A stretch of DNA of 64,000 bases from Caryophanales bacterium UBA6865 (GCA_002449265.1 DKCV01000013.1:1-64000), one strand, 5' to 3'; counted from the first letter of the stretch, positions 18,463-27,384 are shown. Made by a program: numbers and translations. Notes: generated by a model not told the origin, from the sequence alone.

Positions 18463-18541
18463 ATGTATCTTCCTCCTAAGAGAGGGGCGATGGTTCCCCA
18501 AAGCCCCTTTCTCAATTTCGTGAATCGTTAAACTAATTTAG

Positions 18542-21208
18542 TTATTCGGCTGTTTTTGTAATACTGATGTTAGAAACTGTGACTGTGGTATCGGCATCGG
18601 CTTCAGTGCCATTGAATGTCCAGAAATAAGGGATGAAGCTTGGATTGACACTTGTGTCGGTAAGTGAACCAGTTTCGCCATTTGCCAGTGGAACAGAAAT
18701 GGTTACCTTGCCATTGCCGTCATTGACAAGGGTGACGGTTGTGGTGAGATTTGTGGCACTTAGCGCAATGCCCTCTAGATTGGCTCCCCAATTTCCGGGA
18801 TAACTTTGTAATTTGGATTTATTGCCGGCATTACAAATATGGAATTCGTGATTTCCAAAGGCGATTGCAAGCTTAGCGTCCACCATCGCTTTGGAGAAAG
18901 TCACGTCAAACTTAGCAGTATATGCGCCAGTTGCGTTCGCAAAGAGCTTAGAAGCGAACATACTCTTAGAGACATCAGTGCGAACATCCCATCCAACAAC
19001 TGGGAAGGTTGCTTTGAAGCCTCCTTCAAGAGCTGTTGCGCAGTCACTATAGGTATAGATGTCCTTTAAAGAGCTTGCTTCGCCAGAAGTAACTGTAATA
19101 TTGCTGATTTTCGCCGAGACGCCATTCGTAGAGAAACGGACTGGAAGCATGCTGTAATAGCTTTGCATTGGGACAATGATGTTACGAGCGTCGTTGTCAC
19201 ACTTTTGTGTTAAAGGAGTTGTAGAGTTATCAACGTAGAAATTGTAGTAGCCATCTTTGGATTCAATCTTAAAGTGGTGACTGGCATTTTTATCGAAATC
19301 TTTGAAGTCTTCGGTATTGTTCCATTGGCCACCATAGTATTGTGTGGAATAAGTATGGGTTTCTATACGAGAATTTGTCCCGTTATTGTATCCATAGGCA
19401 AGATAGAATTGGCTTTCAACGCCACCCAAGGAAACCATTAATTTTGGATATTGGGCGGTAGTCTTATAATCAGAAACATCGAATTCAAGGGTGAAATCGC
19501 CACCTAGGACTTTTTGGTTAAGGATCGCACCATATTCTACGCTATCATCGTAAGCTGCTTCGTTACCAACGCCATTGATGCTTCGCTTGTTTTCTGGGAA
19601 AACGATAGAACCATCATCGTTAAGAATGGTAGGGCCTTGGACGGTTAGTGTATCGTTGCTCTTTTTAGCAGGCTGTTCTTTGACTGGGAACACCATGGTA
19701 TCTAAGATTTTGCCAGATGCGCTCTTTAGTATTAAAGACATGTCACCTTCTGGCGCGGTATCTTTGATTGTGATTTTTAAGCCATCAACGATAACGTGCT
19801 CAGCATATCTTTCGTCCACTACCATAGAGTAGGTTTCTTTAGAATATGTTGGTGCAACCTCCATTTTTAGTTCTTTTAGATTACGGGATTCTCCATGAGC
19901 GATATCGTAGGTATATAAATCTGCGTTAACGAAGCGACCAGCATCAATCTTGGCGTTTTCCGAATAGTTATCACCGATTGCAGCAGTTGCGGCTTCTTCA
20001 CCATATGCGATGGAATAATTCGTAATCGTGAGAGACTTTGCTTGGCTATAGAATCCAGCGTAAGAAGCACCTTCGTAGTCAGAAGTGTATTTGCCATGGT
20101 ATCCGCCGAGATTGTAGTAATAGTCTTTTCCTTTGCGGATAAGCTCGCAGTCAACCTTTAAAGCGGTTCTGCCTTCGTTTTCGTTAAAAGCAACTTTCTC
20201 ATATGATTTTGGAGTCGGAATGGCTTTCCCAAACCAACCACTACTATAGAAATCTTGGATATAGATTCCTGAGTATTGGTCAGCTGCTCCATCGTTATTC
20301 TTTAATCCGAACCATAATGCGTGGTCACCATTATCGAGGAATCCACCTAAACCAATAGAATCGTTGCCGGTGTATTTGGTGATATCGAGTGTCGCTTTTA
20401 ATACCCAGTTCGTATCCTTTTTCTTTACAACTGCGGTGTGTTGACCAGAGCCATCAAAGGTAATCTTGTTATCTGTTTCATCAACGTTCGCGCGTTTAAT
20501 CGTTTGATTTAAGAAATATTCGGTGACGTTATAGGTGACGGAGAGAGCTTCGACTTCTTCTTGGCCCTCTAGGGCGAAAGTTAGGGTTACAGTGCCGTTT
20601 TTGCCAGTTAGGGTGACATCATAGCAATAATCGACGTTTTCTTTTTCTTTATAGGTGAGAACCCCTTCATCACCAGTCATGGTGATTTTCACCGTTTTGT
20701 CAAGCAAGTCTACTCCGTTCTTTTTGACATCTAATTGGATTGAGTCCGATTTTTTGAGATCGAAGTTGACGTCTCTAGTAATTGCTTTCTTGGTTTCGCC
20801 TTGAACCGCGAAAGTTAATACGTCTTTTAAAACATTAACGGTGCATGTTGCGGTTTTGTTTCCGTCTTCACTTGTTGCGGTGATAGTAGCGGTACCTATT
20901 TTTAACGCGACGATGTGTCCGTTATTCACGGAGACAGTTTCCGTGCTAGATGAGGACCATTTGATGTTTTTGTTATCCGCATTTGCAGGTAAAACGGAAG
21001 CAACAAGGTCATCTTCAGCGCCGACATACATGTCAAGCGAGGTTTTGTCTAGCGTAACGCTTTCTACATGAATAGCTTCAGTTGCACTAGAACCAGTAGA
21101 ATCGGCAGGCGGTTCCGTTGAAGGTTTAGAGTCATCAACGTTGCCGCAAGCAGTCATTAAGGCTGCCATAAGAGGAACGATTAATAATTTCTTTAAGGAC
21201 TTTCTCAT
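18542..21208 (-). CDS. Large surface lipoprotein with Big2 domain, first gene of the glycan operon
   Basis: An 888-residue lipoprotein; MRKSLKKLLIVPLMAALMTAC ends in a lipobox. Residues ~45-125 are a Big2 domain (VTLDKTSLDMYVGAEDDLV, WSSSSTETVSVNNG). A second Ig-like stretch and at least three LamG-like sandwiches follow, with elements such as WVLKATLDITKYTG, DFTLEFDVSDYKT and HHFKIESKDGYYNFYVDN. AAAGGAGGG precedes the ATG. Being first behind the promoter, it should be the most strongly expressed product. It resembles the second lipoprotein in architecture, suggesting duplication. I propose a glycan-capturing surface protein; no enzyme motif is visible and no close characterised relative is known to me. 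Confidence 0.65.
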   Translation of the reverse strand: MRKSLKKLLIVPLMAALMTACGNVDDSKPSTEPPADSTGSSATEAIHVESVTLDKTSLDMYVGAEDDLVASVLPANADNKNIKWSSSSTETVSVNNGHIVALKIGTATITATSEDGNKTATCTVNVLKDVLTFAVQGETKKAITRDVNFDLKKSDSIQLDVKKNGVDLLDKTVKITMTGDEGVLTYKEKENVDYCYDVTLTGKNGTVTLTFALEGQEEVEALSVTYNVTEYFLNQTIKRANVDETDNKITFDGSGQHTAVVKKKDTNWVLKATLDITKYTGNDSIGLGGFLDNGDHALWFGLKNNDGAADQYSGIYIQDFYSSGWFGKAIPTPKSYEKVAFNENEGRTALKVDCELIRKGKDYYYNLGGYHGKYTSDYEGASYAGFYSQAKSLTITNYSIAYGEEAATAAIGDNYSENAKIDAGRFVNADLYTYDIAHGESRNLKELKMEVAPTYSKETYSMVVDERYAEHVIVDGLKITIKDTAPEGDMSLILKSASGKILDTMVFPVKEQPAKKSNDTLTVQGPTILNDDGSIVFPENKRSINGVGNEAAYDDSVEYGAILNQKVLGGDFTLEFDVSDYKTTAQYPKLMVSLGGVESQFYLAYGYNNGTNSRIETHTYSTQYYGGQWNNTEDFKDFDKNASHHFKIESKDGYYNFYVDNSTTPLTQKCDNDARNIIVPMQSYYSMLPVRFSTNGVSAKISNITVTSGEASSLKDIYTYSDCATALEGGFKATFPVVGWDVRTDVSKSMFASKLFANATGAYTAKFDVTFSKAMVDAKLAIAFGNHEFHICNAGNKSKLQSYPGNWGANLEGIALSATNLTTTVTLVNDGNGKVTISVPLANGETGSLTDTSVNPSFIPYFWTFNGTEADADTTVTVSNISITKTAE

Positions 21209-21236
21209 GAGCGAAATATCCCTCCTTTATATGCCT

Positions 21237-21274
21237 ACTATAGAGAAATCACTAAATAATTGTAACCGCTTTCT
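21237..21274 (-). promoter_or_regulatory. Glycan operon promoter with overlapping cre-like site
   Basis: On the minus strand TTACAA (21260-21265) is followed after 17 bp by TATAGT (21237-21242), about 30 bp before the first operon gene. AGAAAGCGGTTACA (21261-21274) overlaps the -35 box and matches 12 of 14 positions of the CcpA consensus TGWAARCGYTWNCW. This suggests catabolite repression. Confidence 0.6.
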
Positions 21275-21301
21275 TTTAGAATTTTAAATCTGATTTTTTA
21301 C

Positions 21302-21317
21302 TTCGAAAATATTCGAA
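21302..21317. promoter_or_regulatory. Candidate operator in the divergent regulator/operon gap
   Basis: TTCGAA occurs at 21302-21307 and 21312-21317, giving a near-palindromic TTCGAA-N4-TTCGAA between the divergent regulator and operon starts. Its position fits an ArsR-type dimer site, but binding is inferred. Confidence 0.3.
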
Positions 21318-21377
21318 TTTCTCAAACCATATTTCAAGTGTTATCATTTCATTAAAACGGAGGAAAAAGGATAGATT

Positions 21378-22307
21378 ATGCGCGATATTTATTGCAACAT
21401 TAAAGACGATGACATGCTTGAAAAGATCGGAGACGCGCTTTCTTCTCCGATTCGAAGAAAAATGCTGCGATTATTAACAAAGCGTTCTTACTCCGCTTTA
21501 GAGCTTGCCTCTTTAACGAATGTTGCTCTTTCTACGGCCTCCTTCCATTTAAAGATATTAAAAGACGCTAAATTAATTAATGCTCTTTCTTCGCCAAGCA
21601 AAAGAGGAAACGAGAAAAATATTTCTCAGTCTTGTGAGAATATTTATATCTCTTTCTCTCAAAATACCATCACGAAGAAAAGCATGTATTCGGTTGAATT
21701 ACCGATTGGATCTTACTTTGATTTTGATATCACTCCTCCTTGCATCATGCATGGACATAATGGGCAATTAGGTGAGGTGGATTCTATCTTGCCTTTCTTT
21801 TCATCTAGACGGAGCGAAGCAAAATTATTCTCTTTTATTAAAGGATGGGTGGAGTACCGCATTCCAACCGCCGCGTTTAAAGATAAAGACGCGCAAAGCT
21901 TAACGTTCTCTTTAGAGGTTTGCTCGGAATGCCCTAACTATAATAATACCTGGAAAAGCGATATTACTTTCTGGGTCAACGAGAAAGAGATTTGCACGTA
22001 TCGCTCTATGGGCGATTATGGCGATAGAAGGGGATTATTGAATCCAGACTGGTACCCATCCCAATCTTCACAATACGGGATGTTAGTGAAAATCAGAGTC
22101 GATCAGGAAGGGACTTGGATTGATAATGAGATAGTTTCTGATACGAATATTGCTCAGCTAGATTTATGCTCGAGATCTTTTTTCTCATTACGTTTTGGTG
22201 TAAAGCCGAATTCCCATTACGTAGGAGGGATTAACGTCTTTGGGAAAGGCTTTGGCGATCATAATCAAGACATCGTCGTTCAAGTCCACTATAAAGACGA
22301 AAACTAA
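21378..22307 (+). CDS. ArsR-like winged-helix regulator with large C-terminal domain
   Basis: A 309-residue protein. Residues ~10-75 form an ArsR-type winged helix (IGDALSSPIRRKMLRLL, LASLTNVALSTASFHLKILKDA). The following ~220 residues contain no metal-binding cysteine set of classic ArsR sensors. Instead there is a beta-rich domain with WVEYRIPTAAF, SLEVCSECPNY, DITFWVNEKEICTY and GDYGDRRGLLNP. From memory, similar two-domain regulators sit beside sugar-use operons in other Firmicutes. The gene is divergent from the glycan operon with a 169-bp shared gap, so it is the best candidate for its specific regulator. The C-terminal domain probably senses a sugar. GGAGG at 21359 and AAAGG nearer the ATG are the ribosome sites. 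Confidence 0.75.
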   Translation: MRDIYCNIKDDDMLEKIGDALSSPIRRKMLRLLTKRSYSALELASLTNVALSTASFHLKILKDAKLINALSSPSKRGNEKNISQSCENIYISFSQNTITKKSMYSVELPIGSYFDFDITPPCIMHGHNGQLGEVDSILPFFSSRRSEAKLFSFIKGWVEYRIPTAAFKDKDAQSLTFSLEVCSECPNYNNTWKSDITFWVNEKEICTYRSMGDYGDRRGLLNPDWYPSQSSQYGMLVKIRVDQEGTWIDNEIVSDTNIAQLDLCSRSFFSLRFGVKPNSHYVGGINVFGKGFGDHNQDIVVQVHYKDEN

Positions 22308-22541
22308 GACGCTTAATCTTCCTTGCCTATAGCTTTTAAGCAAAAAGAGCGGGATTGCCTTAAAATAAAACCCGGTTTTAGATTCTTTTTGATTTTCGAA
22401 ACGACCTTGCAAAACTAAAGATATGGCAAAATACGAGTCAATTCGTTATATCCTTGTTTTAAATCATAAAAAAACATTAGTGTAAGCTGACAATAAATAA
22501 TTAATGTAAAGAATATTTTAGCGAATCAGAAGCCTACAGGT

Positions 22542-22661
22542 ACTTGAAATATGAGCACATTTTGGACTTTACTTACTTGAAATATGAGCACATTTCTCGT
22601 TCTTGCAACTTGAAATATGAGAATATTTGGTCATAATAAAACTTAAAACACGAAAACAGCC
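22542..22661 (+). repeat. 33-bp-period direct repeats on the promoter of ATPase copy B
   Basis: ACTTGAAATATGAGCACATT starts at 22542 and 22575. A third copy at 22608 keeps ACTTGAAATATGAG, and a weak fourth, ACTTAAAACACGAA, starts at 22641. All steps are exactly 33 bp: a core of about 21 bp plus 12 bp of non-conserved spacer. The third unit supplies the -35 TTGAAA (22610-22615), with CATAAT 16 bp downstream (22632-22637). The repeats therefore sit on the promoter. The rest of 22308-22673 has no gene. Confidence 0.75.
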
Positions 22662-22673
22662 GTGGTGAATAAT

Positions 22674-24008
22674 ATGTTCAAAAGAAAAGCTTATGATGAA
22701 CTCTTAGAATGGAAAAAAACGTGGAATGGTAAGTATGCTGTTTTGTTAGAAGGGGCTAGACGCGTTGGGAAAACTACAATCGCTCTTAACTTCGCGAAAA
22801 ACGAATACAGATCGTATCTATTCATTGATTTCTCAAAGAACCAGCAAAATATCATCGATTGTTTTAATGATATCGGCAATTTGGATCTCTTTTTCATTCG
22901 CCTCCAAGCCGAAATGAAAACCACTTTGTATCCTCGAGAGTCGGTTATCGTTTTCGACGAGGTTCAATTGTTCCCTAAAGCAAGACAAGCAATAAAGCAC
23001 TTGGTGAAGGACGGGAGATATGACTATATCGAAACCGGATCTTTGATTTCCATTAAAAAGAACGTCAAAGATATTTTAATTCCCTCTGAAGAAATGAAAA
23101 TTCAGGTTAATCCGATGGATTATGAAGAATTTTGTTTGGCAACCAACACAAACTATGACGTTTTAGAAAAACTATATTCATTCAAAAAGCCCATTGGGGA
23201 AATGACCAATAGAACCCTAATAAGGAATTTTAGGGTTTATTTGGCCATTGGCGGAATGCCGCAAGCGGTTGAAGCATATGTCAACAAAATGAATTTCAGC
23301 CAAATCGACCGGATAAAGCAAGAAATCATTTCTTTGTATGAAGAGGATTTAAAAAAAATAGATCCTAGCGGCAGGCTATCCAAGATTTTTTCATCCATCC
23401 CCGCGCAGCTCGCCGCAAAAAAGAAGAACTTTTCATTTAGAGCCGCCAAGATTAAAAGCAAAACGAGCAAAGACGACGAGAGGATTTTCGATTTAGTCGA
23501 TTCGAAACTTGTAAACATTTGCTACCGCGTTTTCGAGCCGAGTTTATCCTTGAATCAGTCCATCGATATGTCCACCTTTAAATTGTATTTATTTGATACG
23601 GGGCTTTTTGTGACGATGCTTTTTAATAACGGGGCTGGTGAGTACGAATCCATTTACAAGAAACTATTAAGCGACAAAATCGCCTTAAATCTAGGCTATC
23701 TATATGAGAATATGATTTCCCAGATGCTAGTGGCTTCCAAAAGAAAGCTCTATTATTACTCATGGAGGAAAAAGGGTAGTACCCATAGTTATGAGATTGA
23801 TTTCTTGTATTGCAATAAAGGAAAAATAACTCCGCTAGAAATCAAATCTAGCAAGATTACTAATCACGAATCAATCGACGAATTTAAAGAAAAATATTCT
23901 TCTATTTGTGGGCAAAGATATCTAATTTCCGCGAAGGATTATCGGAAAATGAACGATTTAATTAATTTACCATATTACTTGTTCCCACCCTTAATGAATG
24001 ATGAGTGA
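22674..24008 (+). CDS. AAA+ ATPase with C-terminal DUF4143 domain (copy B)
   Basis: A 444-residue protein with Walker A GARRVGKTT, Walker B VIVFDEVQLFP and an intact PD-(D/E)XK-like signature. That signature is YEIDFLYCNKGK then PLEIKSSK near residue 390, as expected of the DUF4143 C-terminal domain. ATG 22674 is chosen over GTG codons at 22662 and 22665 because homologous copies begin M(F/L)(K/R)RK(A/T)Y. No strong ribosome site is visible. It stands alone, preceded by its own set of 33-bp-period promoter repeats. Relatives in the window differ widely in sequence, so they are not recent tandem duplicates. Biological role unknown; an ATP-driven DNA-binding or nuclease protein is a reasonable guess. 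Confidence 0.85.
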   Translation: MFKRKAYDELLEWKKTWNGKYAVLLEGARRVGKTTIALNFAKNEYRSYLFIDFSKNQQNIIDCFNDIGNLDLFFIRLQAEMKTTLYPRESVIVFDEVQLFPKARQAIKHLVKDGRYDYIETGSLISIKKNVKDILIPSEEMKIQVNPMDYEEFCLATNTNYDVLEKLYSFKKPIGEMTNRTLIRNFRVYLAIGGMPQAVEAYVNKMNFSQIDRIKQEIISLYEEDLKKIDPSGRLSKIFSSIPAQLAAKKKNFSFRAAKIKSKTSKDDERIFDLVDSKLVNICYRVFEPSLSLNQSIDMSTFKLYLFDTGLFVTMLFNNGAGEYESIYKKLLSDKIALNLGYLYENMISQMLVASKRKLYYYSWRKKGSTHSYEIDFLYCNKGKITPLEIKSSKITNHESIDEFKEKYSSICGQRYLISAKDYRKMNDLINLPYYLFPPLMNDE

Positions 24009-24245
24009 TTTTTATATTAGTGATAAAGGGCATGCTTGTTGTTCATATTGCTTAAAAACGGAAACGGGATCCGCCGAAAAACACTTTCCGTGTCCATTTT
24101 TCTTTATAGGTGCAAGTCACTCCCAAAAATATGGAATGGGATTCAAATTGATTGACTGAGGCAAAAAACGTATCGACGTTGTGACTGAAAGGAGAAAACA
24201 CATAATTTCTTACAACTCTTCTTTGATGTAAAATTCCACAAGTTC

Positions 24246-24363
24246 ATGTTCCGATTTGATGCATATTTTTCATTTTTGATGTTCCGATTTGATGCAAAAA
24301 ACAGCAATTCAATATTCCGATTTGATGCATTTTATTGATTCTAAATGGCAATTACAATATTAT
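24246..24363 (+). promoter_or_regulatory. 33-bp-period direct repeats and promoter of ATPase copy C
   Basis: AT(G/A)TTCCGATTTGATGCA starts at 24246, 24279 and 24312, exactly 33 bp apart, with unrelated sequence between. A degenerate unit with TTTGATGTA lies 33 bp further upstream, its aligned position being 24216. Just past the last core, TTGATT (24335-24340), 17 bp and TATTAT (24358-24363) form a promoter. Repeats and promoter adjoin, as at copies A, B and D. The rest of 24009-24391 shows no gene. Confidence 0.7.
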
Positions 24364-24391
24364 AAGTCAAGATAACATCGAGGTAATTTCA

Positions 24392-25723
24392 ATGCTTAGA
24401 AGAAAAACGTATGATCTTTTATTAGATTGGAAAAAACATCGCCATGAAACTGGTTTGAAAGAAGCTTTATTGATTAAGGGCGCTAGGCAAGTTGGGAAAT
24501 CCTATTTAGTTGAGAAATTCGGCGAAAACGAATACGAATCATTTATCGAAATCAATTTTGTCCGTAGGCCAGAACTCAAAAGTGTTTTTAGCGGCAGTAA
24601 AGAGCCGGAGAACATTTATAACAAACTATCTATATATTTTCCGGAGATGAAACTCATTCCGGGGAAAACCTTGTTTTTCTTTGATGAAATACAAAATTGT
24701 GGCGGGGCAAGAACCGCGCTCAAATTTCTCGCTTGTGATTTGAATTATGACTTTATTGCTTCCGGTTCTTTGCTTGGACTTGAATACGGGGAAGATGGCG
24801 ATAAAGATGTTGAAGTTCCTGATTCAATTCCGGTTGGTTATGAATCACCTCTTACAATGTATTCGATGGATTTTGAAGAGTTTCTATGGGCAAAAGGTTA
24901 TAAGCAAGAGCAACTATTGTATATAAAATCGTTTTTTGATAGTGGCGAAAAAGTACCCCCTATGATAAACGAAAAGTTCGAATCATTATTTAGAGAATAT
25001 ATGATTATCGGTGGGATGCCTGAGGTTGTCGCCTCTTATACGAAAACAAATGATTTTAATGAAGCCTTTAGGATTCAAAAGAAAATCATTTGTGATTATC
25101 AAAGCGATATATCCAAGCACGCGAAAGGCGAGGAAAAGACGAAAGTCAGGGCATGTTATGACTCCATTCCCAAACAATTGGCAAGGGAATTGAAGAGATT
25201 TCAATATTCTTTCGTTGAGAAAAAACAAACGAGCAGGAAATATGGTGGCAGTGTGAAATGGCTCAAGGATTCAGAGCTCGTTAACGCTTGCTATAACGTT
25301 AGAGAACCATACATTCCCTTGATGGCGAATGAAATTGAAGAACAATTTAAAATGTATATCAATGACACCGGCCTATTGACGGAGATGTATGGACGAGAGG
25401 CAAAAATTGGTATTTTAAACAACACGATTAAAGGGAACGCTCGCGGGGCTGTTTATGAAAACGTCGTTGCTGAATCACTAGTAAAAAGAGGATACGCACT
25501 TCATTATTACAAGCCTGACGACGACCACGAACTTGAATTTTTGATCGAAAAAGACGGAACGGTTGTCCCAATTGAAGTTAAAGCTGGAAATAATCCTTCA
25601 GCCTCACTTAATGCCTTCATAAAAGACTTTTCACCATCTGTTGCTTATAAACTCATTAGTGGGAATAGTGGCGTTATCGAAAACAAGAAAACAATGCCGC
25701 ATTATATGGTGATGTTTATCTGA
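24392..25723 (+). CDS. AAA+ ATPase with C-terminal DUF4143 domain (copy C)
   Basis: A 443-residue protein with Walker A GARQVGKS, Walker B LFFFDEIQNCG, and a C-terminal nuclease-like signature, HELEFLIEKDG followed by PIEVKAG. ATG 24392 has GAGG eight bases upstream and gives the family start MLRRKTYDLLLDWKK; the longer frame at 24335 includes promoter DNA and is rejected. It lies 383 bp after copy B in the same direction but has its own promoter and its own repeat family, so it is a separate unit. The 261-bp gap after it holds only a short tandem repeat and the eno terminator. Family call firm; role unknown. Confidence 0.85.
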   Translation: MLRRKTYDLLLDWKKHRHETGLKEALLIKGARQVGKSYLVEKFGENEYESFIEINFVRRPELKSVFSGSKEPENIYNKLSIYFPEMKLIPGKTLFFFDEIQNCGGARTALKFLACDLNYDFIASGSLLGLEYGEDGDKDVEVPDSIPVGYESPLTMYSMDFEEFLWAKGYKQEQLLYIKSFFDSGEKVPPMINEKFESLFREYMIIGGMPEVVASYTKTNDFNEAFRIQKKIICDYQSDISKHAKGEEKTKVRACYDSIPKQLARELKRFQYSFVEKKQTSRKYGGSVKWLKDSELVNACYNVREPYIPLMANEIEEQFKMYINDTGLLTEMYGREAKIGILNNTIKGNARGAVYENVVAESLVKRGYALHYYKPDDDHELEFLIEKDGTVVPIEVKAGNNPSASLNAFIKDFSPSVAYKLISGNSGVIENKKTMPHYMVMFI

Positions 25724-25782
25724 AACTTTCAATAAGAAACCAACTATTTATTTTATAGGTCTTTTCATTGGTATTGCCTACC

Positions 25783-25818
25783 ATGTTTATGGATGTTTAT
25801 GGATGTTTATGGATGTTT
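25783..25818. repeat. 10-bp tandem repeat ATGTTTATGG
   Basis: ATGTTTATGG is repeated three times in a row from 25783 and followed by a partial fourth unit (ATGTTT). It lies between convergent copy C and eno. Such simple repeats are prone to length change; no function is apparent. Confidence 0.7.
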
Positions 25819-25922
25819 CAATAACTTGACTGTAGGGACCCCTCATTAAATAATCGCTTAATATTTGACTACGAAACCATTAAAACAAAGAATGGGGTTA
25901 TATCTTTTTTCATCCCATTTGA

Positions 25923-25968
25923 TTAAAAAAGAAAAGACTACTGAATGCCTTTCGCTTTTCAGTAGTCT
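25923..25968 (-). terminator. Intrinsic terminator of eno
   Basis: On the minus strand AGACTACTGAA (25958-25968) pairs perfectly with TTCAGTAGTCT (25935-25945) across a 12-nt loop. It is followed by TTTCTTTTTT. It lies 17 bp past the eno stop. Confidence 0.85.
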
Positions 25969-25984
25969 AGTTGAGTTTCTAACC

Positions 25985-27289
25985 TTATTTAATGAGGTTA
26001 TAGAAGGCGTTGATGCCAGGATATTCGGCTTCTGCACCGAGTTCTTCTTCTATGCGGAGAAGTTGATTGTATTTTGCAATACGGTCAGTACGGCTCATAG
26101 AACCGGTCTTGATTTGACCAGCGTTAAGCGCGACAACGAGGTCCGCGATTGTGGTATCTTCGGTTTCGCCAGAACGATGGCTCACAACGCAAGTATAGCC
26201 AGCGCGCATCGCCATTTGGCAAGTATCGAGGGTTTCGGTTAAGGTGCCGATTTGGTTTACTTTGATGAGAACGCTATTGGCGCAGCCAAGTTCGATACCT
26301 TTCTTGACATAAAGCTTGTTGGTGACAAATAAGTCATCGCCAACGAGTTGGACTTTCTTGCCGAGTCTCTTGGTGAGTTTCTCCCAACCTTCCCAGTCGT
26401 TTTCGCTAAGAGCGTCTTCGACAGTGATAAGAGGATATTTCTCAACGAAGGAAGCAATGATGTCGATCATTTCATCGGTGGTCTTTGCGCCTTGTCCGGA
26501 TCTCTTAAGCTCGTACATATGAGTCTCTGGGTTATAGAATTCGCTAGAAGCAAGGTCCATACCGAGCATGATGCCGTCTTTCCCTGGTTTATAACCAGCA
26601 GCTTTGATGGCTTCAACGAGGACTTCGAGAGGTTCTTCGTTATTCTTCATGCCGTTTGGAGCAAATCCGCCTTCATCGCCGACAGCGGTGATGTCTTTTC
26701 TATCTTTGAGAATTTTGCGGAGGGCAGCAAATGTTTCAGCACCCATTTGGATGGCTTCGCTGAAGGATTTTGCGCCAACTGGCATAATCATATATTCTTG
26801 GAAGTCGACGGAGCTATCAGCGTGTTTGCCACCATTGATGACGTTCATCATTGGGACTGGGAGTTGTTTCGCATTTGGTCCACCGAGATATCTCCAAAGT
26901 GGGATACCGAGTAAATCGGCAGCGGCGTGAGCAACGGCAAGCGATACGCCTAACATTGCGTTTGCGCCGAGTTTGCTCTTGGTGGCGGTGCCATCGAGCT
27001 TAATCATGGCTTCATCAATGCCGACTTGGTCAAGGACATCAAATTTGCCTTCGAGAGCTGGAGCAATGACTTCATTAACGTTCTTAACGGCTTTGAGAAC
27101 GCTCTTTCCGCCAAAGTATTTCTTATCGCCGTCGCGGAGCTCAAGAGCCTCGCGTTCGCCAGTGGAAGCGCCACTTGGAACAGCGGCACGGCCAAAAGCG
27201 CCTTCATCAGTCGTCACTTCGACTTCAACCGTTGGATTGCCACGGGAATCGATGATTTGACGAGCATGAACTTTTTCAATCATGGACAT
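25985..27289 (-). CDS. eno: Enolase
   Basis: A 434-residue protein of normal enolase length. It converts 2-phosphoglycerate to phosphoenolpyruvate in the cytoplasm. Diagnostic segments are ARQIIDSRGNPTVEVEV at the N-terminus, GGKHADSSVDFQEYMIMP, EDALSENDWEGW and the signature LIKVNQIGTLTET, followed by SHRSGETED. ATG 27289 is chosen because AAGGAG lies 12-17 nt upstream and the product then begins MSMIEKVHARQI; the longer frame to 27385 runs through the promoter. It is a single-gene unit with its own promoter and terminator, divergent from ung. A cre-like AAAGCGGTATCA near 27397-27408 may tie it to carbon control. Confidence 0.98.
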   Translation of the reverse strand: MSMIEKVHARQIIDSRGNPTVEVEVTTDEGAFGRAAVPSGASTGEREALELRDGDKKYFGGKSVLKAVKNVNEVIAPALEGKFDVLDQVGIDEAMIKLDGTATKSKLGANAMLGVSLAVAHAAADLLGIPLWRYLGGPNAKQLPVPMMNVINGGKHADSSVDFQEYMIMPVGAKSFSEAIQMGAETFAALRKILKDRKDITAVGDEGGFAPNGMKNNEEPLEVLVEAIKAAGYKPGKDGIMLGMDLASSEFYNPETHMYELKRSGQGAKTTDEMIDIIASFVEKYPLITVEDALSENDWEGWEKLTKRLGKKVQLVGDDLFVTNKLYVKKGIELGCANSVLIKVNQIGTLTETLDTCQMAMRAGYTCVVSHRSGETEDTTIADLVVALNAGQIKTGSMSRTDRIAKYNQLLRIEEELGAEAEYPGINAFYNLIK

Positions 27290-27332
27290 GTTGGTTTTCT
27301 TCTCCTTAAATAATTTTTTCGTTTTCGCAACA

Positions 27333-27384
27333 TGCTTACAGGGTAAGCACTTGTCATTATAAGCCACTCTTAACTTTGTTAACA
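27333..27384 (-). promoter_or_regulatory. eno promoter and 5' UTR hairpin
   Basis: Read on the minus strand, TGTTAA (27379-27384), a 17-bp spacer and TATAAT (27356-27361) form a sigma-A promoter. Just inside the transcript, TGCTTAC (27343-27349) pairs with GTAAGCA (27333-27339), a short 5' UTR hairpin with no U-tract. Confidence 0.65.

Noticed and set aside
22542..22661. A small CRISPR array
   Set aside because: The conserved part is about 21 bp and the variable part only 12 bp, there are three to four units, no Cas genes are present, and the units overlap a promoter. The same layout recurs at other ATPase genes.
26348..26914. Long open frames antisense to eno, the largest 188 codons
   Set aside because: They mirror a highly conserved gene with strong codon bias, have no ribosome site and match no family. 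Several similar frames lie opposite eno and are shadows.
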